Below are positions 24,294 through 34,181 of a DNA stretch of 40,460 nt, piece by piece. The stretch is from contig JADGPS010000024.1 in NCBI GenBank assembly GCA_017882285.1, positions 1 through 40,460 of the forward strand. Direction: 5' to 3'. This stretch comes from Paludibacter sp. (GTDB taxonomy: Bacteria > Bacteroidota > Bacteroidia > Bacteroidales > Paludibacteraceae). How positions within the stretch are numbered: the stretch's first letter is position 1; every line of letters begins with the position of its first letter. The notes under the pieces were generated by a model. That model searched no databases. It was not told where the DNA came from and saw nothing but the letters and a program-made list of their open reading frames with translations. Made by a program: the position numbers and the translations under genes.

Positions 24294-27200
24294 TTAGTTA
24301 TTCTCTTTTATTTTAATTACAGCTTCAGCTTCAACAGTTCTCAATGATTGAGGAACATTCCAAAGACTATTGTTTTGGTCACTTTCATACGCATCTAATG
24401 ACGTAAATAAGTCTTGGGAAAGCTCACCTCTTTTTTTCTTTTTATTGATATATTCAGATCCCGAATATATCAATTTATAATTACCATTGTCTTGTTCAAT
24501 TGCAAGGTGTAGCCATTCGTCGACAGCAGTACTTATGAAATCTTCGATATTTTTCTCTAAATCGTTATTTAGAAGATCTTTCATTGATTCATCTAATTTT
24601 TGAGTTCGGTCTAAGCGTTCTTTGAAATAAACATTCAACTCTTGTTTGATTTTGTTTGATAATGAACTTTCAATATGCCCGGCAGAGTGTTTGTCTGCAA
24701 TAGCATCATATGTGTGTCGAACAATTGTTGCCAAATATAATGGCAGATATTTTTCAACTGATTTTTTCGAAAATGGTGTAATTGAAATTGGTTCAACGTA
24801 AAAATACATTTTTTCATGAAACTCACGGAATTTCTCAAAATGAGAAAGATCTCTTGAACGGAAAGGATTATGAAGTGTAACTACTAATCCAAAGTCGTTT
24901 CGAGCCACACGACTACTTGCCTGAATGTATTCTGCAATGTTACGAGGCATTGAATTCATAATAATTGTATTGAATCTATCCACATCAAGTCCAACAGAAA
25001 TCATATTTGTTGCTAAAATAAAATCTGGTGGTGTTTTACCTTTTCTCCATTCTGTGTCCGTTTCATTATCTTTGTAAGGAAGTCTAAGTGAAGGCGCCCA
25101 GTTTTTACCAACTAATTCAAGTTGGTCAACTACTTCAGAGCCCGATAAACGACCAGTTAATTCAGATTTACTAAAAGACGAATCGTAAGCATAAAAACAT
25201 TCCAGCATATCGCTATATCTCAATACACGTTTAAATAAACGACGTGTGTATTTTGTGAACTCACTATAAAACTGAGCATCAGTTTTTCCTACTTCTTTAA
25301 GACTATTGAAATATGAAATAATTGAGAAATAAAAATCTGCTGCTTTGACGAACTGCGGTTCATCTATTTTGTCTTTATGCTCTTTTTCAAACAATGCCCT
25401 ATGAATAAACATTATTGCAGCCAACCTCATTTGTGTAGTCATTTGAGTTCTGCCTGTTGGTAGAATGCCCATATATTTACGTTTGGCTACAAACTCTACC
25501 TCATTATTCTCTTGCTTTCTTTTGTAGAACGAGAAAAATGAATCATCATAGTCAATGCCATTCTTAGGGAATATATTTACATCTCTATCATATAATGCAC
25601 GAATTTGTAGTTCGGTATTTCGAGTCGTTGCTGTTGAAGATATTATTTTAGGACGAATACTAATCTTGCTGCCATCAGGTAATAGTTTTTTTCGAGTACA
25701 TAACTGATCAATTGCAGCTTCAAATAGACTAACTGCTGAACCTAAAGGACCTAATAGTAGGTGTAATTCATCTTGGATTATTAGATCGGGAGTTAAATAT
25801 CTCAAATTACCTTTACCAAAAATTCTACGAGAATCTTCAGTCTGTTTTAATGTCGATACATTATGTGCAATTGCAGCAAACTTATCCACAGTACCAAAAA
25901 GCAAAGTAGGAGGTGTGGAGTAAATATAATCATCGCATAGTACAACAGGTAGCTTGTCTGAAAATGAGCAATTAATATTTTTACACCTAAACTCAATAAT
26001 GGGTGAAGATTCACTGCCTTTATTGTTGTACTCTAAAAAATTACCACACCAAGGACATCTATCCAATGGTATCTTGGATTCCGATCTTTTGTTGTTATTT
26101 ATGTTTTGCCATTTGTTGCACTCAATCAATAATCCTGCTGCATGATTAGGAAGTGAGGAATCTCCAACAAAAAGACCAATAGAAATAGCTTCAGTACCTA
26201 AATCTGAAGTATTCCATTTTCTAATTTGGTCAAGTGCCATTATGACTCTTAATGCTCTTTGAAACTGTTGTGTTGCAAGTAATCGTAGAGTATAACGCAT
26301 GATAGCTGTTGTACCACCTGAACCCGTAGGTTCAGTTCTTCTACGGTTTATAATAGTAAGTGCTATTATCCCTAAATAAGCTTCTGTTTTACCGCCACCG
26401 GTTGGAAACCAAACTAAATCAACTAATTCATTTCGTTTTCCCCAATTCTTGTCATCTTCACGTTGAAATACACCATCAAGATTGAGCAATATAAATGCAA
26501 TCTGGAAAGGTCTCCATGTTGCAGAGCCTGCATTCGGGAAAATAAAATCGCTGGCATTTTTGTAGAAATCCGGTTGAAGTTTTATAGTACTTACAGCATT
26601 TCTATTATCTTTTTTGCTGTGCCATAGTTGAATAAACATTGCGGCATTCATTAATCTGAATGACTTTATATTTGACGGACTATTTTCTAAAAGCAATTTT
26701 ATATTGCTTCTCATTCTTAAATAATCACTTCGGCAATTATCAATGTTATGTTTTGAAAACTCGTTTTTTTCTTTATCCTCAATTTCAATAGTGGATATCC
26801 ACTCTCCATATGCATCAACAAACTTATATAGATTATCTATTATCTCAGAGTCTGTTGCATTTGAGAGGGTTGACAGCCATTTGAATTCTAAAGCTTTACT
26901 GTCTGCTAATAGTGGCTTTGGTACTATATCTTCATTTTCTTCAACCCAATTATTTATATCACGTTTATCACGGGGTATAGGCTCTACATCGGGTGTTTCG
27001 TAAGTTGGAATAAATTCAGATTTTATATATCTAACATTGTTTTCTAAACCCCAACTAACTGAACAAAAATGACCAGTACCATAATCGTCTATTGATCTGT
27101 ATAAATAATTTAGTCGATCAGCATCATCATTTATATCTAAATATTTAGTTGTTTGACGATAAGTACAAAGGTGCTCACTTGCAACCTTTATTTCAGCTCC

Positions 27201-28424
27201 AAAGAAACAACGTTGATTCACTTTCTCAGTTACAATTGAAAAGTAGTGCTTGTTATCTTCTTCAAATTCAGTGGAAGTATTTTCAATCTGTACTTTGATA
27301 TATCTTTTTTTATTTGTTGAATCCCTACTATCTTTTGTTACTTGCAACCATACGGATAATGAGGCATTTATTTCCTCCTCTATTTTAAATGATACTACGT
27401 TTCTTAGATTTGAATACTTTCTTGGTGAGAAAATCACTTTATTAGATTCACTGTTAAGGTTTAATCCTGAGACATCGATTGTTGAAGAAAAAGGATTTGC
27501 CTTCCAAAATCCAAATCCTTTAGTATTATAGATACTAAGAACATCTTCTAAATATGATAGAAATGTTTCGTAAAGTTCAATTTTAGATATTCTAATAATT
27601 GTACTTTGTTTGTCAGCTTCCGAAAGATATTCAACTCCATTATTTTTTATAGACTTTAATTTTCTGAATAGTCTTTCTTTGTATGATTTGAGATATTGAT
27701 ATTGTCCGGAAATTTTCCTAAACTCTTCTTCGAGATTGCCATCATTGCCTGTTGCAATTTCTTTGGCAAGTAGCATATTGATTCCTAAAATTGTATTTTT
27801 TATCTCAGAAAAATGTTTTGACAAATCTCCAGTTGCAAAAACTACATTGTTGTTAAGTGTGAAATGTGGTTTTAAATCGTTTTCGTATTTTTTGTAGAAT
27901 GAATTAAATTCATCAAAATGATCTTCAATTCTAACATAGACTTTTTCTCTGTCTTGCTTTGTTATTTTTGAATAATATCGACCTGAGATTATTATTGATA
28001 AATTTTCTGCATTTTTGAGACTTTCCTGACAGTCAAAACAACACGAGATACCCATACTATTTGGGAATCTTTGGCTTAGTGAAAATAAATCATCTTCTTC
28101 TGATTGAGTTAGTGTGCAGCTACTATCTTCATAATCAGAAGGAAGATTGAGACTCTCCTCTTCAGGATTGGTCAATAAGTTTTCTTCAGTATTTTCAGAG
28201 TTTTGATCTATTGAAGAATTAACCATTAAAGATTGAAGTTTCCTTTTTGGGAAAAGTATAGCAGTACTATAAAGCGAACCAGGAGTCGTGTTTATGATTT
28301 CAATAGGTTTTTCTATATCTTCATTTTCTTCGGAAAGATAACCAAATCGATTATTACAGGCTCCCGGTCCTTCCATCTGATCCCGAATAAATTGTTCTAA
28401 AGAATCTCTTTTAGTTTTTATCAT
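24294..28424 (-). CDS. drmA: DrmA-like SF2 helicase
   Basis: A protein of about 1376 residues. The N-terminal half lacks recognised motifs. The helicase core starts near residue 675 with Walker A WFPTGGGKTEAYLG. A zinc finger DRCPWCGN...CKNINC lies near 790, Walker B LIIQDELHLLLGPLG near 885, and SSTATTRN follows. The second RecA domain has ATNMISVGLDVDRFN and YIQASSRVARNDFG (about 1130-1180). The embedded zinc finger and GGGKTEAY loop are typical of DrmA of DISARM. I chose ATG at 28424; the longer frame opens with TTG at 28439. It overlaps the end of the 788-aa gene by 14 bp, so translation is probably coupled. It likely loads on or translocates phage DNA. Confidence 0.85.
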   Translation of the reverse strand: MIKTKRDSLEQFIRDQMEGPGACNNRFGYLSEENEDIEKPIEIINTTPGSLYSTAILFPKRKLQSLMVNSSIDQNSENTEENLLTNPEEESLNLPSDYEDSSCTLTQSEEDDLFSLSQRFPNSMGISCCFDCQESLKNAENLSIIISGRYYSKITKQDREKVYVRIEDHFDEFNSFYKKYENDLKPHFTLNNNVVFATGDLSKHFSEIKNTILGINMLLAKEIATGNDGNLEEEFRKISGQYQYLKSYKERLFRKLKSIKNNGVEYLSEADKQSTIIRISKIELYETFLSYLEDVLSIYNTKGFGFWKANPFSSTIDVSGLNLNSESNKVIFSPRKYSNLRNVVSFKIEEEINASLSVWLQVTKDSRDSTNKKRYIKVQIENTSTEFEEDNKHYFSIVTEKVNQRCFFGAEIKVASEHLCTYRQTTKYLDINDDADRLNYLYRSIDDYGTGHFCSVSWGLENNVRYIKSEFIPTYETPDVEPIPRDKRDINNWVEENEDIVPKPLLADSKALEFKWLSTLSNATDSEIIDNLYKFVDAYGEWISTIEIEDKEKNEFSKHNIDNCRSDYLRMRSNIKLLLENSPSNIKSFRLMNAAMFIQLWHSKKDNRNAVSTIKLQPDFYKNASDFIFPNAGSATWRPFQIAFILLNLDGVFQREDDKNWGKRNELVDLVWFPTGGGKTEAYLGIIALTIINRRRTEPTGSGGTTAIMRYTLRLLATQQFQRALRVIMALDQIRKWNTSDLGTEAISIGLFVGDSSLPNHAAGLLIECNKWQNINNNKRSESKIPLDRCPWCGNFLEYNNKGSESSPIIEFRCKNINCSFSDKLPVVLCDDYIYSTPPTLLFGTVDKFAAIAHNVSTLKQTEDSRRIFGKGNLRYLTPDLIIQDELHLLLGPLGSAVSLFEAAIDQLCTRKKLLPDGSKISIRPKIISSTATTRNTELQIRALYDRDVNIFPKNGIDYDDSFFSFYKRKQENNEVEFVAKRKYMGILPTGRTQMTTQMRLAAIMFIHRALFEKEHKDKIDEPQFVKAADFYFSIISYFNSLKEVGKTDAQFYSEFTKYTRRLFKRVLRYSDMLECFYAYDSSFSKSELTGRLSGSEVVDQLELVGKNWAPSLRLPYKDNETDTEWRKGKTPPDFILATNMISVGLDVDRFNTIIMNSMPRNIAEYIQASSRVARNDFGLVVTLHNPFRSRDLSHFEKFREFHEKMYFYVEPISITPFSKKSVEKYLPLYLATIVRHTYDAIADKHSAGHIESSLSNKIKQELNVYFKERLDRTQKLDESMKDLLNNDLEKNIEDFISTAVDEWLHLAIEQDNGNYKLIYSGSEYINKKKKRGELSQDLFTSLDAYESDQNNSLWNVPQSLRTVEAEAVIKIKENN

Positions 28425-30777
28425 AATCAAATCTTTCAACAGGTTTCAAATCTATTTCTTGAAGTAAAAGTTCTTTCAAACTGATTAAGTCACTATATGA
28501 ATTCGCGTTTATAAGAATCAATATATCAGAATAGTCATATTGAAATTTCTCGAATTCATCTGCCTCAATGTTGACAAATAAGAGATTCTTTAATAGATTT
28601 TCAATTAGCATATTCATTTTTCGAGTACCATTGATATTAGCAAGTTTCTTTGTAGTAATGATTTTTTGATATGCAGAACCAATTTCAATACCTAAAAATG
28701 AAAGTACAGATTTTTGGTCTTTTTTGCTTCGAGGTAAGATTATTTTACTCGATAAATTATACCACTGACTAAATGCATTTGTAGAAACGCGTTCATTTTC
28801 AGGGATTGCCGCTAAAACATCTTCATAAACTTTCTTAGCTCCATACACATCAACCTTACGTTTTAAAAGTATTTTCCATAATTCAATGGTTGAAGATTTT
28901 TCTTCCTCAGATAAATTATACTTTACATCAGATCTGATAATTTTCTCTACATTATTATTTTCATTAATTGCTTCTGTGATTAATATTTTTACTTTTTCTG
29001 TAATATCCTCCAATAATTGAATTGATATATTTTCAAGGTCAAAAATTTCTTTGACTACAGCAATTGAACAAACATCATTTACTTTGTATATTACATCCTG
29101 TGAAAGAGATATCTCTTTATCTTTCAGTCCATTTTTAAAATGGATTCTACATTTTTCAGTTTGATATGGGCGGTGATTGTTTTCTTCATCATCTTCATCA
29201 ATAAAATCTTTTGGTGAAGTAGATTGAGGGCGTATAAATGACAATACTTTCCAATTCAAGAATTCTTTTCTGAAATTAGAATATAATACGCCGTTAAATT
29301 TATGATAGTACCAATAATAATCCCACTCAAATAAAGAGTCGTGAGTAAGATTGTTGACAATTGAGAGTGCTTCTTGCCCATTATTTAGACAAAGTTCATC
29401 GAATGAGTTTGGGTATAAAGCGAGTGCTCCATTTGGAGACTTATATTGCATTATTATAATTTTTTCTGCTTCTACAGAAGTATTATAACGACCTTTGTTT
29501 TTGGAAAATTTTAAATCTTCAAACTTGTAAAAACGAATATTTCTATTACCAACCTGAAACAAATTAACGATAGAGTTCTTTATATCACTTGGAGTATCTT
29601 TTTCTACAATAAATGCTATTTTATTACTTACTTCAATAAAGCTCTGAATTCGGGGGGCAATGTCTTTTTGCCAAACCTGACTTAAAAGAGTATAATATCC
29701 ATTACACATTTCATGTTTGAAATCAGGTATATTTCTGGATAACAAACCTGAAAATTGCCTTTGGTTCTTATCGCTCCAACATAACGAAAGTCGGTTCCTA
29801 ATTTTGATATTATATTCAATGTTTTCAATAAAAGTTTCAATTTCATTTGAAAAGAATATTCTATCTGGAGAATCAATTATCACTCTATGAAATCTATTAT
29901 TCCTGTTAAACAAGTAATTGGATTCTTTTTGAGTAAATGTTATGAAGTTATCGAAATCGTTGTATTTGTTTATTATTCTTTGGAGATATACTGAAATATA
30001 TTTCTTCTTGATTGATTCAATAGTATTGTTAAGTATGAATGGTTTTCCCGATATTGAAAAAACAAAGCAATTTTTTATGCCAAGACCATATTGATTCAAT
30101 CTATCCAATTGATTTTTACAATAAGAACTTGAAACCATATTTCTAACATGTAATATGAAAATATTTTCAATAGGCACTGGTTGGTGCATTTCTTTTATTC
30201 TATCCTCTAATGTATAAGCATCTGTTTCGGTGCTTGCAAGCAAATTGTAACGCTTATTGTTGATACAATTAATATCTGTATAAAAACTATTAATGTAAAG
30301 ATTCTTATCTTCTTTTGTGACAAATAAGTCAGATTCTTTATAGATAATAAGATTCTTCGTGCCGACACCATCAGTTATGTTAGTATCTTTAAATTTTGAG
30401 CAAATATTACGAAAATAGTGTTTGCGTCCCTTTATTTCCAAAAATTCTTTGTTGGACTTACAGATAATGTCTTTTGACTTGTCTTCGTTAAAACGGTTTA
30501 ATGTAGAATTATCGTGGAATAGGGCTGTCTTGTGGATCAAGAATTCTAGAAAAAGTTCCCTGCTCCATGGTTCACAAGCAGGCAAGTGGATAATATGAAA
30601 ATTTATATCATTTTGAATACATGACAAAGATAATTTGTAGTCAATAATGTTATTCATTAGATTTAGAAAGCGTTTTCCATCTTCCTTCTTCGAGTGAAAC
30701 ATTGTCTCAAAAATTAAACTGAATTCAGTAGATTCAGAATTGACTAATGATGTAAACTGTTCTTTTAGATTGCCCAT
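28411..30777 (-). CDS. Unknown 788-aa protein of DISARM-like operon
   Basis: A 788-residue, Lys/Asn/Ile-rich, probably cytosolic protein that I cannot assign to a family. There is no signal peptide, membrane segment, Walker motif or methyltransferase motif. Residues about 60-80 hold NFHIIHLPACEPWSRELFLE. Around 320-420 are NRFHRVIIDSPDRIFFSNEI and KIAFIVEKDTPSDIKNSIVN. An acidic stretch DFIDEDDEEN lies near 535, and the C-terminal third is strongly helical. It starts 12 bp after the radical SAM gene and overlaps the helicase gene by 14 bp. By size and place it could correspond to DrmE of class 2 DISARM, but I cannot show this. It may be the specificity or effector component. Confidence 0.7.
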   Translation of the reverse strand: MGNLKEQFTSLVNSESTEFSLIFETMFHSKKEDGKRFLNLMNNIIDYKLSLSCIQNDINFHIIHLPACEPWSRELFLEFLIHKTALFHDNSTLNRFNEDKSKDIICKSNKEFLEIKGRKHYFRNICSKFKDTNITDGVGTKNLIIYKESDLFVTKEDKNLYINSFYTDINCINNKRYNLLASTETDAYTLEDRIKEMHQPVPIENIFILHVRNMVSSSYCKNQLDRLNQYGLGIKNCFVFSISGKPFILNNTIESIKKKYISVYLQRIINKYNDFDNFITFTQKESNYLFNRNNRFHRVIIDSPDRIFFSNEIETFIENIEYNIKIRNRLSLCWSDKNQRQFSGLLSRNIPDFKHEMCNGYYTLLSQVWQKDIAPRIQSFIEVSNKIAFIVEKDTPSDIKNSIVNLFQVGNRNIRFYKFEDLKFSKNKGRYNTSVEAEKIIIMQYKSPNGALALYPNSFDELCLNNGQEALSIVNNLTHDSLFEWDYYWYYHKFNGVLYSNFRKEFLNWKVLSFIRPQSTSPKDFIDEDDEENNHRPYQTEKCRIHFKNGLKDKEISLSQDVIYKVNDVCSIAVVKEIFDLENISIQLLEDITEKVKILITEAINENNNVEKIIRSDVKYNLSEEEKSSTIELWKILLKRKVDVYGAKKVYEDVLAAIPENERVSTNAFSQWYNLSSKIILPRSKKDQKSVLSFLGIEIGSAYQKIITTKKLANINGTRKMNMLIENLLKNLLFVNIEADEFEKFQYDYSDILILINANSYSDLISLKELLLQEIDLKPVERFDYDKN

Positions 30778-30789
30778 ATCATTAAATTT

Positions 30790-31986
30790 CTAGTCTGTTG
30801 CCCATAAGGCTGGATTGATAGTGCTATCATATTTCATATTGAAATAATGATTTAATTGAGGGGCATATTCGGGAAAGTTACTCAAAAAGTCCTCATAGGT
30901 TTTCAATGACATACATTTGTTGTCTGTCTTTACCCAAAATTGATTACGATCAATAAATTCTTTGAAAGACATTTTTTTATAAAATTGTGGTTGGTTGCAC
31001 CAACGCGCAATTTGAACATAAATGTTGTTTAGTGGGTGATTCCTATAATCTTCATGTCTCATAACATACCCTAAACAACCAAAACTCATTAAGACTTCAA
31101 TTCGCTCAAAGAGATGGAGAATATCATTAATAAGTGAATGGTCATCTGATATTTCATAACCACAAAACAAATAAAGTTTTGTCGTTTTTTTTGTGTATCG
31201 TTTCCAGATTTTTAGTTTTTTGTCAATAAGTTCTTTGTCCTTAATTTGGTCAAATGCAAATATGAAATCACCATGATATTTTGATTTTGCCAACATTTCT
31301 GCTTTTTCCTCATTGACAAGTCTTATGTCTAAACCTTGTCTGAATTGAAATGGCTTGTTTGTTGCTTGTAATTCAAGTAATAATGGTTTCCAGTCTTTTG
31401 AAGCTAAAAAGTTGTCATCCCAAAGATAAATCATTGGACGACTGTTGTCCACAAAATCAAGTAAGTTGGAGTAGTTGTATACGTAGTCTATATTTTTGTT
31501 TACACAAAATGGGCATTTTCTAATGCAACCGCGTGTTAGAAAACCAATTGAAAAAAATTGATAATCTTTATAATTTTGAGGATTTTTACCATGCCTAATT
31601 TCGCCCGCAACGTACTCATCATACAGAGTGTAATCAGGCATTTGACTTGCCATATTAAAGTCTGGGAGATTTGGGTCAAGTTCTAATCTTGCCATATCAT
31701 CTTCACGTTGCTGATTGAATAATTCAAGATCATCTTCCTCAACGTAATAACCTGTACCACCCTTTATAATTTTTGAAGGATCAATTTTATCAAGGAATGA
31801 AGGCACTTTTGTGAAGGTAAATACTTTGGAAACGTAGATAAATGAATATTTTGAAATGTCATCATTATTGTAGATAAATTTGTAAGGTATATTTCGATCA
31901 CGGAAATAACCAGCCAATTTCATCAAAACAAGGTTTGGGTGTCTTGTTCCATTATCTAATAAATCTGCATCAACAATTCCAAACAT
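30790..31986 (-). CDS. Radical SAM protein, first gene of DISARM-like operon
   Basis: A 398-residue protein. The radical SAM cluster motif is C154-x3-C158-x2-C161, within GFLTRGCIRKCPFCVNKN. Residues 1-80 form an alpha/beta region (MFGIVDADLL...IYVSKVFTF) resembling the cobalamin-binding-like domain that precedes many radical SAM modules, though the cobalamin DxHxxG signature is absent. Downstream, IYLWDDNFLASKDW and FRQGLDIRLVNEEKAEML are typical TIM-barrel segments. It would cleave S-adenosylmethionine to a radical; the substrate is unknown. Similar proteins occur in phages and defence loci. It lies first in a tight operon (12 bp to the next gene) after a promoter with a dyad operator. Confidence 0.85.
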   Translation of the reverse strand: MFGIVDADLLDNGTRHPNLVLMKLAGYFRDRNIPYKFIYNNDDISKYSFIYVSKVFTFTKVPSFLDKIDPSKIIKGGTGYYVEEDDLELFNQQREDDMARLELDPNLPDFNMASQMPDYTLYDEYVAGEIRHGKNPQNYKDYQFFSIGFLTRGCIRKCPFCVNKNIDYVYNYSNLLDFVDNSRPMIYLWDDNFLASKDWKPLLLELQATNKPFQFRQGLDIRLVNEEKAEMLAKSKYHGDFIFAFDQIKDKELIDKKLKIWKRYTKKTTKLYLFCGYEISDDHSLINDILHLFERIEVLMSFGCLGYVMRHEDYRNHPLNNIYVQIARWCNQPQFYKKMSFKEFIDRNQFWVKTDNKCMSLKTYEDFLSNFPEYAPQLNHYFNMKYDSTINPALWATD

Positions 31987-32046
31987 TAATTTTCTAATTT
32001 ATGATTCTAGTATTTTATTATCTGAGTTTCAAAACAGAAAGTCTAT

Positions 32047-32094
32047 TTGACAATTGTTGTCAATTAGTGAATTTTTTAGTATTATGCAAAGGTA
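32047..32094 (-). promoter_or_regulatory. Promoter and dyad operator of the DISARM-like operon
   Basis: On the minus strand TACCTTTG (32087-32094) is an exact TAnnTTTG promoter box about 100 bp before the radical SAM ATG. About 24 bp further on, within the predicted leader, is the perfect dyad TTGACAA-TTG-TTGTCAA (32047-32063). A repressor bound there would block the operon. Confidence 0.6.
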
Positions 32095-32133
32095 ATAAAT
32101 TTTAATGTATTTATTCTTTTTTGACGAAAACAA

Positions 32134-32169
32134 AACAGACCAACCTAATTTTCATTAAGTTGGTCTGTT
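32134..32169. terminator. Hairpin terminator after dnaK
   Basis: AACAGACCAAC (32134-32144) pairs perfectly with GTTGGTCTGTT (32159-32169), with a short inner TAA/TTA pairing, and T-rich sequence follows on the minus strand. It ends dnaK transcription and separates it from the DISARM-like operon promoter. The outer arms share AACAGACCAA with the terminator at 12821. Confidence 0.85.
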
Positions 32170-32198
32170 CTTTAAGTCCCCTTTAGGGGATTTAGGGG
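32165..32198. repeat. Dispersed CCCCTAAA-type repeat, copy 2
   Basis: Identical over 34 bp to 16839-16872. Here it starts two bases beyond the dnaK stop codon and overlaps the right arm of the dnaK terminator. The same orientation relative to the upstream gene in both places suggests insertion or selection at gene 3' ends. Confidence 0.85.
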
Positions 32199-32200
32199 CA

Positions 32201-34117
32201 TTATTTTACTTCTTCAAAATCCACATCAGTTACATCGCCCTGTTTGTTACCTTCGCTTGAACTTTGTGTTCCACCGAAATCGGCATTAGGTTGTGCTTGT
32301 CCTTCCTGAGCGTTTTGAGCGTTGTACATTTCCTGACTTGCAGCCTGGAATGCTGTGTTTAATTCGTTGGTGGCAGCATCCAATTCATCTAAATTTTGCG
32401 ATTTGTGTGCTTCTTTCAGTTTTGCTAAAGCAGCTTCGATAGGACCTTTTTTGTCAGCCGGAATTTTATCGCCAATTTCGCTCAGTTGTTTTTCAGTTTG
32501 GAAAATCAAGCTATCGGCATGATTCAATTTGTCGATTTTTTCTTTTTCTTTAGCATCAGATTCTGCATTTGCAGCAGCTTCGTCTTTCATACGTTTGATT
32601 TCGGCTTCGGTCAACCCGGATGAAGCTTCGATACGGATACTTTGTATTTTTCCGGTCGCTTTATCTTTGGCTGAAACATGTAAAATACCGTTGGCATCAA
32701 TATCAAAAGTTACTTCAATTTGCGGTTCCCCACGACGAGAAGGCATGATACCATCCAGATGGAAACGACCGATTGATTTGTTTTGATTAGCCAAAGGACG
32801 TTCGCCTTGCAGAATATGAATTTCTACCGAAGGTTGATTGTCAGCAGCCGTTGTAAATGTTTCCGATTTTTTGGTCGGAATAGTTGTGTTTGCTTCTATC
32901 AATCTGGTCATTACGCTTCCCATAGTTTCAATTCCCAATGAAAGTGGCGTTACGTCGAGTAACAATACATCGGTAACTTCGCCTGTCAAAACTCCACCTT
33001 GAATGGCTGCACCTACGGCAACAACTTCGTCAGGATTCACACCTTTGGAAGGAGCTTTTCCAAAGAATTTTTCAACAGCCGATTGAATGGCAGGAATACG
33101 GGTTGAACCGCCTACCAGAATTATTTCGTCAATATCACCGATTTTCAAACCGGCACTTTTCAATGCAGATTTACATGGAGCAATGGTTTGTTGAATCAAA
33201 TCGTCGATCAGTTGTTCGAATTTTGCACGGGTCAAAGTACGAACCAAGTGACGTGGAACGCCATCCACCGGCATAATATATGGCAAATTGATTTCCGAAG
33301 AAGTTGTATTTGATAATTCAATTTTTGCTTTTTCGGCAGCTTCCTTCAAACGTTGCAAAGCCATTGGGTCTTTGCTCAGGTCTATATTGCTGTTTTCATT
33401 TTTAAATTCTTGTACCAACCAGTCGATAATTCGGTGATCGAAGTCGTCACCACCAAGGTGAGTATCACCATCAGTTGCTTTTACTTCAAATACTCCGTCG
33501 CCCAATTCAAGTACAGATACATCATGTGTTCCACCACCGCAGTCGAAAACTACAATTTTCATATCTTTGTTGGTTTTGTCCAAACCATAAGCCAAAGCTG
33601 CTGCAGTTGGTTCGTTAATAATGCGTCGCACATTCAATCCTGCAATTTCGCCTGCTTCTTTTGTGGCCTGACGTTGCGAGTCATTAAAATAAGCCGGAAC
33701 GGTTATTATCGCGTCGGTTACTTCGGTACCAAGATAATCTTCGGCTGTTTTTTTCATTTTTTGAAGAATGATCGCCGAAATTTCTTGTGGAGAATATAGG
33801 CGTCCGTCAATGTCAATGCGTGCGGTGTTGTTGTCGCCTTTTACCACTTTAAACGGTACGCGAGCAATTTCTTTCGTCAATCGATCGTACGTTTCGCCCA
33901 TGAAACGTTTAATAGAGTATACGGTTTTTGTTGGGTTAGTAATAGCTTGACGTTTAGCAGGATCACCTACTTTGCGTTCGCCACCGTCAACAAATCCAAC
34001 TACAGAAGGAGTTGTGCGTTTCCCTTCACTGTTGGCGATAACGATAGGTTCGTTACCTTCCATTACAGAAACGCACGAGTTTGTGGTTCCTAAGTCAATT
34101 CCAATAATTTTTCCCAT
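32201..34117 (-). CDS. dnaK: Molecular chaperone DnaK (Hsp70)
   Basis: A complete 638-residue Hsp70. The ATPase domain starts [20 protein letters not shown] and has [49 protein letters not shown] and [13 protein letters not shown]. The substrate domain begins at [13 protein letters not shown] (about residue 390). A Gln/Asn/Ala-rich tail ends in [12 protein letters not shown], close to the usual EEVD-like end. It folds and protects proteins with DnaJ and GrpE, neither of which is in the window. It stands alone on the minus strand, with a sigma-54-like promoter 65 bp upstream and a terminator downstream. Confidence 0.98.
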   Translation of the reverse strand: MGKIIGIDLGTTNSCVSVMEGNEPIVIANSEGKRTTPSVVGFVDGGERKVGDPAKRQAITNPTKTVYSIKRFMGETYDRLTKEIARVPFKVVKGDNNTARIDIDGRLYSPQEISAIILQKMKKTAEDYLGTEVTDAIITVPAYFNDSQRQATKEAGEIAGLNVRRIINEPTAAALAYGLDKTNKDMKIVVFDCGGGTHDVSVLELGDGVFEVKATDGDTHLGGDDFDHRIIDWLVQEFKNENSNIDLSKDPMALQRLKEAAEKAKIELSNTTSSEINLPYIMPVDGVPRHLVRTLTRAKFEQLIDDLIQQTIAPCKSALKSAGLKIGDIDEIILVGGSTRIPAIQSAVEKFFGKAPSKGVNPDEVVAVGAAIQGGVLTGEVTDVLLLDVTPLSLGIETMGSVMTRLIEANTTIPTKKSETFTTAADNQPSVEIHILQGERPLANQNKSIGRFHLDGIMPSRRGEPQIEVTFDIDANGILHVSAKDKATGKIQSIRIEASSGLTEAEIKRMKDEAAANAESDAKEKEKIDKLNHADSLIFQTEKQLSEIGDKIPADKKGPIEAALAKLKEAHKSQNLDELDAATNELNTAFQAASQEMYNAQNAQEGQAQPNADFGGTQSSSEGNKQGDVTDVDFEEVK

Positions 34118-34181
34118 GATTTTTTGAATTTATTTTAATACGTTTGAGTTTTCTTTTTTTTAATGAATACATTTGACATTT

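Noticed and set aside
22165-31986. Druantia, Zorya or Dnd/Dpd assignment for the helicase operon
   Set aside because: No DruE-type fusion of helicase and DUF1998, no ZorAB motor genes, no phosphorothioate or deazapurine genes; the DrmA/DrmB pair fits DISARM best.
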